Assembly (NCBI RefSeq): GCF_004798865.1
Contig: NW_025336598.1
Span: forward strand, 13,083,601 to 13,147,600
Direction: 5' to 3'
Length of the DNA: 64,000 nucleotides
Source of the DNA: Varanus komodoensis
Lineage: Eukaryota > Chordata > Lepidosauria > Squamata > Varanidae
The position numbers and the translations under genes were made by a program. Below the pieces are notes generated by a model. It ran no database searches and was not told the DNA's origin. It saw nothing but the letters and a program-made list of their open reading frames with translations. This document shows, piece after piece, positions 12,901 through 23,555 of this stretch (positions within the stretch are counted from its first letter, which is position 1; every line of letters starts with the position of its first letter).

Positions 12901-15344
12901 AGTTTCTCAACAGAGTATGCAAATGGATGAACCTTTCTGAAGTACAATATGGAAGAGATGACATGAATACACTTCACCAACTACTAAGATATAAAGAAAC
13001 CAAGCTTTCATTTTACGTTGTTGATTTCAACAATTTAATTTCGGTGGGAAACAGATGCTAACAACCATGCATTACAGTATAAGCTAAGGAAGCTTATTTT
13101 CTAAAAGCTGTTAACTTTTTGGTCTCTGGAGACAATTCTGAAACACTGATTGTCTCCTTACTTTCATGATAATGTAAAACAGGAAGAATCAAACTGCAGA
13201 TATTAGGGTCTGGTTTCAATGCATGTGGAATAACAGATACCGCCAAACACTAATTTCTACTGGAAGTTAACAAGCAAACAAGAATGACACAAGATTTGTC
13301 CAAATGGCCAGTGGAGATACCCTTGATTCTTCCAAACTGCATGCATTCAATGGGGCCTACACACATATGCTTATTGTTTTTACACACAATCTGTGGATCG
13401 TGATTGTGCAAGAGACAGATCTTGTATAAACCTGCATGATCCATACCTGTAGGCCCATGTGATGATGCAGTCCCAAACCCATGGAGCTTGGAGATGCAAA
13501 ATGACTAGGCTCAACAAGTGCATTTTCAAGCATCCTCTGCACCACACTACACAATGCCTCACTTATCATGTGCACATAATCAGTGAGCATTTCTGGGCTA
13601 TGACACTGAAGACATGTTGTGGGGGGGTTGGATGAGAACTAGCAGTGAACCTAGAAACAGCTCCTTTAGGCAAAGACTGAATCGGGAAGCATGTCTGTAC
13701 AGAAATAAGATTTTTCTGACAGACTATGTGCGTAGGAGGTAGGATAAAGCCAAACAAGTTTCTACCTGAAATATAGTTAACAGAATTTCACACATGCGCA
13801 CTATGGATGAGCTGGTATAGAGAAAGCAAAAGTTGTTTTATAGCAAGGTACTCTCGTCCATCTATTGCTTTCTAAATCCAGACAGTTTTATCTCAGTTTT
13901 TATTTCTCTTATTTCAGTTCTTCTCTTGCATGCCATTTTAACTTGGTTGCTTCTGCCCTGTAAACATTCTGCCATTTAGTTGTCACATTCTTTAAAACAA
14001 GAAGTTGTCTGTTTCAGGAGAAAGAAGCTTGCTCCTTCATGATAAACATGAATATATAGTCCTGCTAAGGGTTATTGTTCCTAAGGAGAACCAATCACAG
14101 CATATTGTAAGAAATAGCAGATATCTAGTCTTGTATTATCCATCCTCTGAGAGTGACCATTGTAGACGGAAAGGTTGTGAGAGCTTTCACTAGTTGCCTT
14201 CCTCCATTGCGTTTGGTCTCTGGACATCTGAGGTAGAAACAGAATTCCAGGACAGCTAAACTGGTTAATCTGAAAGCCCAAGTTGCCATGTTGTTGCACA
14301 GATGTGAATGGGTCTTGCTCTATCCCTTCAAATCTCTGTAGTGAAAGCCTCACCTACTGTGTGTTGGGAAAAGTGTGGGGAGACAAGATTTGATTTTATA
14401 CTGGAAATGCCCACAGGCGCTATGGCACTGGAATTGTATTCCCTTGGCCCTACTGAATGAATCACCTTCTACCAGCAAGCTCAGTTCATCTCCAATCCCA
14501 CCCTACTTCCAGAAGAGAAAAAGGGGTAGGTACATAGCCTAAGGGCTGTTCAGACTGAAGCATTCTTTTGAGGGCATACAATGGATTTCCTGCCAGAACA
14601 CTGTGTGTGATTTGGGCTTTGATTTTTCCTTGTGAGAGGCACCATAATACCTAGTCTCTACTCCTCTTCTATGCTTTTAAGCACCTTTTCTTTCCTGTCA
14701 CTTCATCACAAACTCCTGTTTCTTTCTTGTTTTCCTTTCTTCATTTTCTGCTCTGGAAAACTTGCAGTAAAGAGGGATTCTCCTTAGCCTTTGTGCTGGA
14801 GGGATTCCCTGGAAGGACACAATTTTTTGTGATACTGCAGCAAAATGGACACATAAGAATAATATGCTGAGAGTGTACATCGTTACTGCGTTGTTGCACT
14901 TGAATAAATTACCTTGACTGACACAGACATATAGTCTTCATTCTGTGCCAGCTAAGTACCACTGTAAAAACAGAAAAGAAAAAGCAGCACTCAACATTTT
15001 AAGAAATCTTACTTAATGTGTATCTTTTTATAATTGGAAAGGAAAAATCTCTCTCCCCCACCCCACCCCTCTCTCTCACACACACAGGGAGGGAGGGAAG
15101 GAGAACTGGTATGAGTTCTGCATCACTTAGGTTTTAACAGGTTTTAATTGGCCTCTGTGTTATCACTCTTGATATGCAGTCTTAATATGGTGACTGCACC
15201 AGTGGGGCATAAGAACAAGACTATAGCCCAATTCTCATATAAATCGAGCTGGCAGAATACAATGTGGGAGGGTTAGGATTGTACGCTCTGGCTCCGCCCA
15301 CAACATCCAAGCAATGGGCAAGTGCAGATGGGGACCCAGTGAGT
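9997..15344. other. Non-coding stretch with scattered motifs
   Basis: No gene is recognised. Between 10320 and 10600 several copies of an AAACTGTGGTTTA-like motif occur (see findings). 11520-11770 is an AT-rich, repeat-free block. A GT/CT-rich low-complexity piece lies near 15050-15095. The several 60-105 codon reading frames in this stretch have no recognisable motifs and overlap one another on both strands, so I do not call them. Confidence 0.55.
11520..11770. promoter_or_regulatory. Possible conserved non-coding element (AT-rich, homeobox-type motifs)
   Basis: This block lacks known repeats and simple sequence and contains clustered homeodomain-type cores, such as GTAATTGATTAAG near 11545 and CCTAATTACTTTAATGAG near 11710, together with AT-rich spacers. 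Vertebrate developmental enhancers often look like this. The call is based on appearance only, without an alignment. Confidence 0.25.
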
Positions 15345-15482
15345 CAATCCCTTTCAGCCTAACCGACCCTCACAGGGTGTTGCTGTGAGGAAAAAATGGA
15401 GTGGAGGGCAACTATGTAAGCTACCTTGGGTTACTTGCAGGAGGAAAAAATGTGGGATATAAATGTAATGTAATAGTAATAA
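15345..15482 (+). mobile_element. 3' half of a MIR-like SINE
   Basis: The sequence runs CCTAACCGACCCTCACAGGG, TGCTGTGAGGAAAAAATGGA, then a segment near GTAAGCTACCTTGGG and ends GGGATATAAATGTAATG. This is the forward-strand 3' portion of the same squamate SINE group seen in reverse at 9760-9996. The tRNA-like head is absent, so it is 5'-truncated or too diverged to see. Confidence 0.7.
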
Positions 15483-18400
15483 CTATTGTAGAATAAACTA
15501 TGCAAAATGCAAAAGGCTTGCTTAAACTGAATAACTGATACAGCTTGCAGAATCCAGCTTTTCTCAGCGTTTCATTTGAATCACTCTGGCACAATATTTT
15601 AGTTTTAAAAGCCCTGTACACATTTTTGGCCACATAAACAGAACTCTAGTAAGACATAATTAGATTTTGGCTAGCTGCACAAAAGTAAATTTCACCTAAC
15701 AACTATAGCCCAGTATATATGAAGCAGTATTGAACTTTTTCTTTTTTAGCATGTCCCTTTGATTTCAGTAGATTGGCAGAGGTGAACTCCATGGCACTCT
15801 GACATTCTGCAACAGCTTCATACCAAAAAAGAAATACGGTTTGTTGTTGTTCATTAAATTGAATAATACATAACTTAAATAAACACAATAGCACAATCCT
15901 TCCACTATTTTATAACACATTGAATTTGATACTAACACAAATTTAGGACTCTCTATTCCTAATTTATTTTGCTTTGTTGTTTTTTTTTATTCTGTTGGTA
16001 CTAGCAGGCCCTTCACATTTCCTATATGCTTCAAATAGTTGTGTCGGCAAATGCTGCCAGTTTTTGAAACTGCTGGAGGAAAGAGAAGATTTTTTACATC
16101 TTCTTTTTAAAAGACTCTGATACAAAGGCTTAGGCATTCATTAGAAGTTACATAACCAAACATTTATATTTTTAATTATTCACCTTTTATATATCACCTT
16201 TGGTCTCAAGAGGGCCTTTACAGCCAGCCACAAAATGTGCATGGATTTACAACTAGGAAGCTGTATGCAGTTGCCTACATTCAATGAAACTTGTTGGCAT
16301 TAGATGCAGGACAGACAGAAGGAAGTACTTCACATGATGGCCATAATTAATTTATGGAATTCACTGTCACAAGATGTTGTGATGGCCACTACCTTAATTA
16401 GATCATTTCATGAGGGAGAGCAAAGCTATCCATGGCTAGTAGTCATGCTATCTATATGGACTCCAGATTCTGGGGCAATATACATCCGACTGAACACTGT
16501 AAGAACTGGGGAGCGACAGTAGATGAACCTTTGGTCTGATCCATTATGTCCTTAATAGTGCTTTGCATGAAATTGCAGATCATTGTTATCATATACACTC
16601 CACTTTCAAATTTCTTTTGCAACATTTGCAAAGCTCCCTTCTGAATTTAGTAACAAGTAGGACTATGAAACAATGGGAAACACACACTGAAGAGAGGACA
16701 AAATATTACTGGTAAGAACACAAAATATTTAATACCAGCGCTGCCCAGTTTGAAAACATGCATTGTCCTTTAAACAGTGGGAATACAAAGCAGAACGTTT
16801 CTGTTGGAGGAATATTCTAATTCTCCCAACTCTGCAAGCTCCATGAGTTCAGACTATAACTATCTAAGCAGAATAGGTTGCTTTCCTGCTGTGCCACAAC
16901 TCTGTTGACATTTATGGAAGGAGCTTTGCAACATGTACTAGAGAAACTGTGTATCCTAATTTGCCTCCTGCCCTAATGCAGGTATTGGTTCTCTTCTGTT
17001 TCAGTAGATTCTGCCCTGAAGTTAAAAGAACCTTCAATTTCTAGAAGCAACCTGATTTGAAAGACCAGGGTAAACCCTACCATTAGGCTCTCCCAAGCAG
17101 CAGATTTTGAGTATGATGAAAAGCCAGTACAGTGTTAGTTAGTTGTGGCTGTATTTTTTTCTCTTTTTGCCAAGGAAGTAAGAAAGTCATTGGTGAGACT
17201 TTTGGCCTGAGGTGCCAAATATAATGAAATCTCTGCAAAAGCCTAGTAAACCCCAAGGATGCCAGAGAAAGGAGGTAACATCCATTGCAGCTTCCCATAA
17301 GTCCCTCCATCCCTCCAGTTCAGGCACCCATCCAGTTAAGTCATCATGGCAGAACCCCAGTAACTGTCTTGACCTGTGAGTTTGGCAGAATTCAGTGAGG
17401 GCCTGGGCTAACTAGATAGGTGTGTTGCATGACGGAAACTGTAGCAGCGATACCTCCTTCACCAAAAGGGCATCTAGCTCCCCCTGCACATCTTAAACCC
17501 TCCTTCCTCCTTGGATTGAAAGCATGAATTCATGAGGATTCTGGAAGTGAACAAATATAAATTCAGGATTATACTTGGGACTAGTGGTGCCATTTTTTAA
17601 CTGGACAGAGAAGAGTAAACCTAGAAAGGCATCAAATTGCTTATTGGGACCCAAACAGAGCTATTGAACCTTATGAGTTTTAGTTTTAAATAAAAAGTCA
17701 GAAAACAAGACACTAATCATTTTACGATCTTGGTGGTCTACAGAGCATTTTCTTTTTAAAAAGAAATGATAGTATGCACTGGTTGACAAGAAAACTTTTA
17801 AATCCTAATTTGTTTTTTGCCATTATTATTTTAAAATATTTTATTATTTATTTTAAAGTATTTTAAAGGCTGTTTTCAGAAGCCTTTTTCTGTTAGCTGT
17901 GCATTTTTGAAACAGAACACATGACTGAGGTTGGTACAGATTTGCAATTATTCTTCCATCTCTAACGATATGGACAATTTCTATTTGTGTTAACGTTTTT
18001 TACTTTGTATAGGCAGAACTCTCAAAATAAGACTGTTCCATAAAAATTATGCCTGAGTGGAGAGTCCTAATGGAGACAGGATTATGGACGCTACTCCTCT
18101 TCGATTCCTGGGATTAACTTTGCATTAAATGCAAATGAAGCCAGAATTGTGTCTTTACCTTCCAGCCTTGAGAACCACCAAATTATTTACTATTATTCTC
18201 TGCTTGATGTCCACAACAATTGGCTATGTTAAAGAGTCAGACGTATGGCAAACCAGATACATGTAAATATTTGTAAATTCCATCATCTTTCTCCTGTAAG
18301 GGCAGGCTCATATAACTCCAGTGGCCACGTTTAACTTCTCCTTGCCATTTTCCTTAGCTCCTAGCAATCATTATTCAGCATTTCAAGTACCATCTGTGCT

Positions 18401-18904
18401 GCTGATAAGTAAATGCATACAACTGTGTTGGAAACAGATTTTTTGAGGTTGGAAACAGATTTTTTTAAAGATTTTCCTTCTACAAGGGCACAGTCAGCAT
18501 CAAAATATATTTTCTGTGGTTGTTAAGATGTGTTCAGACTGGATTTTTTTCCTCCTATAAATGCTAGGATGTTAAAGTTGTTAAATGGGTGTACCTGCAT
18601 GTAGCTAAGTTGCAAAATGGAAAACCTGCACAGAAGATGAAAAAGAATTTCAGTATAACCAATACTTTTCCTGTATGAATTTGATTCAGATCTGTCACAA
18701 ATGGATATTGCCCATTTGCACAGGCTGTGGACCTAGTCTGAATAAGCAATGTATGACTTTTTTTTATATACATATATATACTTGACTGATACTTTTTAGA
18801 ATTAAAAAGGAAAAACAACCATGATGTGTAGCCCATTTTGATGGGGGAGTGTGAAATAGATTCATTGGCACAAAGAGTAGCAGTGAGCTTCTATCTATCA
18901 AGCA
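15483..18904. other. Non-coding stretch
   Basis: Apart from a CR1 end at 16285-16550, a small reverse SINE fragment around 16172-16250 (TATATATCACCTTTGGTCTC resembles the SINE 3' tail in reverse) and a 21-bp tandem duplication of GTTGGAAACAGATTTTTT at about 18427-18467, I see nothing nameable here. Confidence 0.5.
16285..16550 (+). mobile_element. CR1 LINE 3' end fragment
   Basis: The segment ends with GGTCTGATCCATTATG, close to the squamate CR1 tail GGTCTGATCCAGCAGGGCTC. Upstream, TTATGGAATTCACTGTCACA and the following GATGTTGTGATGGCCACTA match the usual CR1 sequence coding for the very C-terminus and the start of the 3' UTR (typically TGGAACTCACTGCCACAAGA). It is a short 5'-truncated copy. 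Confidence 0.7.
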
Positions 18905-19108
18905 TTAGTGAAGCAGCGAGAGAGTAAACTGCGTGGAAGTGGCAGGAGCTCACACCAGTTATATATCCAGCCGAGTAGAATTGTGAACCCTCGCAATTAT
19001 TTACCTACCGTATCAGAGCAGTCTATGAAACAGACTTTTCAAATGTCAAGATCACTTCCAAATTCCTCAAAACCTACATTTGGCCCCTCTGTTGTGAATA
19101 ATCCATGA
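18905..19108 (+). CDS. Possible terminal exon or chance reading frame, unidentified
   Basis: A frame of about 67 codons reads VKQRESKLRG at the start and ends PSVVNNP before a TGA at 19106-19108. It is rich in Ser, Pro, Asn and basic residues and has no Cys or membrane segment, so if real it would be a disordered C-terminal tail. Points in favour: several CpG dinucleotides survive within it in an AT-rich neighbourhood, and a possible acceptor AG lies at about 18900-18902 after a pyrimidine-leaning stretch (CTTCTATCTATCAAGCATTAG). Against: the acceptor is weak, no partner exon is visible, and I do not recognise the protein. A frame of this length is also expected by chance. I give no function. 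Confidence 0.2.
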   Translation, partial: LVKQRESKLRGSGRSSHQLYIQPSRIVNPRNYLPTVSEQSMKQTFQMSRSLPNSSKPTFGPSVVNNP

Positions 19109-19799
19109 TGTATTAACCATTTCCATTAACTGAGTAGGATGTAGGCAGTTGTTTTCCCAAAGTCGTGTTTGCAACACGTGGCTGAATCTCCATTTAAACA
19201 ACTGCCTGCAGCTCCCAAGGTTCAAAGGAGAGAAACTATTACAACGCCCTTCATCAAGTAATCACAGTGTCTCCTTCACCTTCCTTTTTTCCATGCTGTG
19301 TTCAACACTGAGACTGTTTTAACTCTGCGCCGTATGTGCCATGATAGGAGTGAGCCCCAAGCAGCGTGGCCTTTATTAGGTAGGCTTTGAGCTCTGAAGC
19401 AGGTTGCAGAGGCCTTGCTGGGAGCCTGAGATTCTCAGACTTTTTTCCAGGCAGGGCTGCTTGGCCTGAGAACAGCACGTATATAACGTTGGCTCACATT
19501 AACAAAGAATGTTCATTTGGGTCACTTAGCTGCTGCTAATGCAAGTCTAATAGATGTCACCATAATTCAAGCTCTCTAGCTCTTTCAAGAGAGATGGCAG
19601 TAGGACCCAGGTACTGTGCTCGAAAGCCAGCACCAACTGCCATTTGCTGACCGCAGAGATTCTCTTTTCTTGAGTTCAGCCACTCGTTAGTACTGGCGTG
19701 GTCAGCTTCAGAGAGTCCAGGAGCTGATTACTGACAAATGGCTACCTGCTGTGCTGCCAAAATTGTCACCGATATTCAGCAGCAATTTGAAGGAGCAGG

Positions 19800-19904
19800 A
19801 AAGCTACATTTTCACTTTAAAATAGAATTGCAGGGACTGCACGTCTAGTTTTAATGCAGAATTGTGCTCTCACACACCTTCTTTTAAAGTGAAAATGTGG
19901 CTTT
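19800..19904. repeat. Near-perfect 23-bp inverted repeat, 59-nt loop
   Basis: The left arm at 19800-19822 (AAAGCTACATTTTCAC continuing TTTAAAA) and the right arm at 19882-19904 (TTTTAAAGTGAAAATG continuing TGGCTTT) pair over 23 positions with one mismatch. The loop is 59 nt. This could be a foldback MITE or the product of a local inverted duplication. I do not recognise a family. Confidence 0.75.
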
Positions 19905-20289
19905 TGTGCTACTGCCATGCCACTAAGATAACTGACTTGCAGGGAGGAAACAGAGGCTGCATGTTGCCCCTACTTAGACCCACTCATGCAAGTTGAGATC
20001 CTCTTGTGCCAAAGTTCCATCCTGCTCATGCGCCCATGCTGATGAGTGCTCAGTGTGCACGAATACTCCTCGAATATTTGGCCAGCTCATATCTGAATTG
20101 CTCTCAAGAACCAAAAAGGGAATTTGACAAAGCCATTGGGACAGGTGTATCAAAAATCTGTTACCCATGAGGAGTACATAGGACCTTCACAAGATATTTG
20201 AGTCCTAGACTGATTGATTTCATATCTGTACCACCAAATAGCTAAAGATCTCTTTGCAGTTTATAGCAGTTCATCAATCAATTCAATCA

Positions 20290-21000
20290 AATACCATAAA
20301 TATCCTTTCAAAATACAAACAAGTAAAAAAATAAAACAGCTAAACATACAGTAAAGGAATGCCTAGGATGGATAATCCCTTAATTCTTTGGATATCCAAG
20401 TATATCTTTACAAGCCTTGGTATAACAGGCCATCTTAACCTGGCACAGAGGAAAAGATGGCATAGTTGGCACCCAACAGATCTCAGTGAGAAGGTCATTC
20501 TATAGATGGAGAACCACTGATGAGATAGTTCTCCCTTCCCCTTGTTGCTGCTTCCCCAGCTTACAGCAGAGTTGGCATTTGGAGGAAGTCCTCCAATGCT
20601 GAATATAGTGACTGTGTAGAGTGCAGCTGGGAGAAGTGCTCCATCGAATATTGTGATTCCAGCCCATGTGAAGCTTTATAGTTAAAACCAGCACCTTGAG
20701 TAGGACTCAGAAGCATACAGACAGCCAATGCAAGTGGAGCAGTCTTGGTCTTTATGTGTTCAGAACCATGGGTCCCAGGTATTAGTGTGGCTGCCACCTT
20801 TTGCACAAACTACAACTTCTGAACAACTTCAAGGGCAGCCCAAGGTACAGTGATAATATTTAGGGTTAATATTATCAGAGTATAGATTATTGAAACCAAG
20901 GCACTGGTCAGAGCTGGGAGAAAGCATCCCATGCCAAGGAGGCCACCTGAGCCTCAAGTGACAAAGATGGACCAAGGAGAACCCCCTCGTACCAATCCAC
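20290..21000 (-). mobile_element. L2-like LINE, C-terminal RT region and 3' end
   Basis: On the minus strand the copy reads PSLSLEAQVASLAWDAFSQL near 20905-20965, a characteristic L2 stretch following the reverse transcriptase palm. It continues into GTHGSEHIKTKTAP near 20740-20780, followed by ALEDFLQMPTL near 20565-20600. The last part toward 20290 resembles the 3' end and is A-rich when read as RNA. The copy is 5'-truncated, starting after the catalytic box. Small insertions and shifts break the frame, so it is inactive. It belongs to the same group as the copies at 6597-8862, 23205-23555 and 53735-54375. Confidence 0.8.
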
Positions 21001-21189
21001 CCCTAATGTAGGGGCACAAGCAGTGTCCCATGTCCAGGCTGATTGTATGTACCTGGGTACTTGAAGCAGAATATTCCATAAGTATCTCTCCTTGTCCCTG
21101 GCAGTAAAAGTACAATAATAACCAACACAATAATTAACTATTTCCTTCCCCTTCATCACAGTCAAAATCTGCTACATAAGGCAGTTACT

Positions 21190-21395
21190 CTGCCTAATAG
21201 TAGGACTGGCCCCGATTCAGATAAGGGGCAATGTGCTTTCGAATGTCAGTTGCAGAAAGCAAGAGGAAACAGGAAAGCTGTCCCCTCGTGCTTTGTTAGG
21301 TATGCTGTAGTGCTGTCTAGCTGTCTGCTGAGGGAAACAGGATGCTGGACCATATGGCCTTTCAGTCTGATCTTTGTATGCTCTTGTTGAACCTC
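21190..21395 (+). mobile_element. CR1 LINE 3' end fragment
   Basis: The segment contains AATGTCAGTTGCAGAAAGC and later GGGAAACAGGATGCTGGACC, then ATATGGCCTTTCAGTCTGAT and CTTTGTATGCTCTTG. These follow the usual squamate CR1 3' end (typically ACAGGATGCTGGACTAGATG, then CTGATCCAGCAGG, then CTTATGTTCTTA). It is 5'-truncated and only 1 kb or less from an opposite-strand L2 piece. Confidence 0.8.
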
Positions 21396-22869
21396 CGTTG
21401 GTCAAATGGGTCCGGGAAGGGGGATGAATTTTTCTGGACTGTTCTAAATTGTCCTGTCAGTGAAGGGGGTTCTCCAGCTTCTTCCACTACTGAGCAAGCA
21501 GGCAGGGTAGCTGGTAGGTTTCTCTGCCACTTGGAATGGGATCCAGAGAGGGAAGATGGTGGCAAGGCCCAACTAGAAATGGCTGCTGATCTGATTGTTT
21601 CTGGTTGTCCCAGGAGATCATTCTAGGTGGCAGCAAGAGCCTAATGGCTTCCTCACTTGGTCACTCAGTAATGTTCACAGAGGTCAGTGAAGCCACTTAC
21701 ACTAGTGTGATGGGAACAGGAGCAGCTAAACAGTATTAGTCTGCCTCACTCTGCTAACTCGAGCCACATCCTGCCAAGGATTCTCCAACACAGCCTAGAC
21801 TAGCAAGCAGCAGCACTGAGGCCTGTGAGAGGAGGGGGTGTAGGCATCAGAGCACATGCAAAACACGATGATGTAAGTGTAAGATTATGACAGGTAGGAG
21901 TATGGAAGGAAAAAATATCTTCTAAGGCTTAATTCTTGATCATGCATATCAGTCAGTAGCTATTCTGGGTCACTTCCTTGAGTAATCTGCTCTGCATAGC
22001 TTTTCAGTACAGTATTCTAAGATGTCACTTGATTTTACAAACTATGGCTTCTCTCAGTTTTTTGAGGGAAACTGTTTTGCATGGGCTGGGTGCAAACTTT
22101 TCAGCCAAGGATTGCTGCTATATTCCAGGACAGAGACTCTCAGCTTCAGGTTTCCCAATTGTAAAATGGGTAAAAATCTCCCTCCCTGAATACATTCTAA
22201 ATGTCATCAGATGTCATTCAACACCATGCAAAGTTTATAGGTAGCCTGAAGGTCAAAACGTATCAAGTACTACTCTGTTGATGTCAGTGGAGTTACTACT
22301 GGCTCCGGCACCCAGAGATCATAGCCCATTATCTCATACAGAAAACTAAATTCAGAGTATGTTCTGCCACTGTGAAGGGCCAGATATTAACTGAGACAGG
22401 CCCACAGTTGGCAAGGTGGCCATGACATCTGGAAGTGCTCCAGTAGCCTTGGGATGAATATTTATTTATTTCTGGCATTTCTGCATCCAAAGGTCTTCTG
22501 TATCCAAAGTCCCCGAAGACCACAAGCCTTGGTGCCTTCAGGACGACACTACAGACTTGCTGTCAACAAAAGCATGGAGACTGCTAGGCCATGAGACAGT
22601 CAGTACACCCATAGAATCCATCCTACAAATTTATCCTCCAAACCAGGTGTAGCTGCTTGAAGTTGGCTGACTGCTGCTGGACAGGCTATTTGATGTGAAG
22701 TGAGGAATCCCTACAGAGCAAGGTTACACCCTGAACACACTTTTAGTCAAATCTGGTGCTACACCAAAGCCTCTGGTGAACATACTCAGCCCCTTCTCCT
22801 TCATTTAACTAGGTCACACTAATGCAGGCCAGGCTGACAGACTCTTCTGTAGTTAGGTGAGAGATAGTA
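21396..22869. other. Non-coding stretch
   Basis: I see no recognised repeat, exon or RNA gene here. The reading frames at 21342-21626 and nearby overlap each other on both strands and show no motif. Confidence 0.5.
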
Positions 22870-23107
22870 CAGGGTGGGCCAAAAGTAGATATACATTACT
22901 ATTGGGTCATGCATAGTCTCTTAGGTGGTCAAAATGTCTTCCATCAATGTTGCAACATTCCTGAAACCTGTTCCTGACACTGTGTCACAAATTCTGGTTA
23001 GCACCCATGTTGATAATTGCTTGTGAAATTAACTCCTTCAGTTCATCCACTGTGTGAGGTCATCCACAACCCAATCAGTACTGTATACCTGCTTTTGGCC
23101 CACCCTG
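22870..23107 (-). mobile_element. Mariner-type MITE with remnant of transposase C-terminus
   Basis: A 238-bp element with terminal inverted repeats beginning CAGGGTGGGCCAAAAG at both ends. The TIRs match at about 24 of 26 positions and are flanked by TA at 22868-22869 and 23108-23109, the target duplication of Tc1/mariner elements. Read on the minus strand, the interior encodes NRFQECCNIDGRHFDHL followed by a stop. This resembles the extreme C-terminus of mariner-family transposases (often RRLQECIDANGGHFEHL in arthropod elements). It is therefore an internally deleted derivative that kept both ends and the tail of the gene, with an in-frame stop further upstream. It cannot move by itself but could have been mobilised by a related transposase. 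Confidence 0.85.
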
Positions 23108-23140
23108 TATATTTCTTCCTATTGGCCAAACTAGTGTATA

Positions 23141-23180
23141 GGTGGTGGTGGTGGTGGTGGTGATAATAATAATGATGATG
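23141..23180. repeat. (GGT)n(GAT/AAT)n microsatellite
   Basis: About seven GGT units pass into GATAATAATAATGATGATG. It lies 33 bp beyond the end of the mariner MITE. Confidence 0.9.
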
Positions 23181-23204
23181 CCCATCACTTATTAACTTCA
23201 CAGA

Positions 23205-23555
23205 TTACCAATTTATTTCTGGGCTCAATCAAAGTGATAATTTGAGCTTTACAGCCCTAAATGGCCAAGGATCAGAATAGCTTAATAATCACCTCTCCTC
23301 TATTAGCCTGCCTGAGTATTTCATTCTATCCCAGAAGTCTGGGAGCTCTCCTCTGCAACACAGAGACATACACTCTCCCAGAGGTATGACGCATGGGCAC
23401 TAGCAATACTGTCTTTTCTTCTGTGATGTCCCAAACCAGGAAAAGTTTCCCTGTAAAGTTTCCTACTCAAGTTTTGGCAGGTTTTATCCCAGTGGGCCGT
23501 TTTAGGATTCTGCTCGATAACTTTCACTGCTATTGCTTTAATAACTTTTTTATTG
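23205..23555 (+). mobile_element. L2-like LINE, C-terminal end
   Basis: The segment begins near GGGCTCAATCAAAGTGATAA and continues TTTACAGCCCTAAATGGCCA, AGGATCAGAATAGCTTAATA, AATCACCTCTCC. This follows the end of the L2 protein (typically FKVLVLTYKALNGLGPGYL, then a short region before an FxVLL-like tail), here diverged. Reading past 23400 it resembles the last segment before the 3' UTR. It is forward-oriented, opposite to the L2 piece at 20290-21000, and strongly truncated at the 5' side. Confidence 0.6.

Noticed and set aside
13440-13620. Candidate repeat around CATGGAGCTTGGAGATGC
   Set aside because: No second copy seen in the window and no structural hallmark.
16790-17560. Minus-strand frame pieces faintly reminiscent of a Ty3/gypsy-type retroelement polymerase region
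   Set aside because: The resemblance is confined to a short stretch with no LTRs, primer site or catalytic motif that I can point to. Treated as unsupported; if it is a fossil it is heavily broken.
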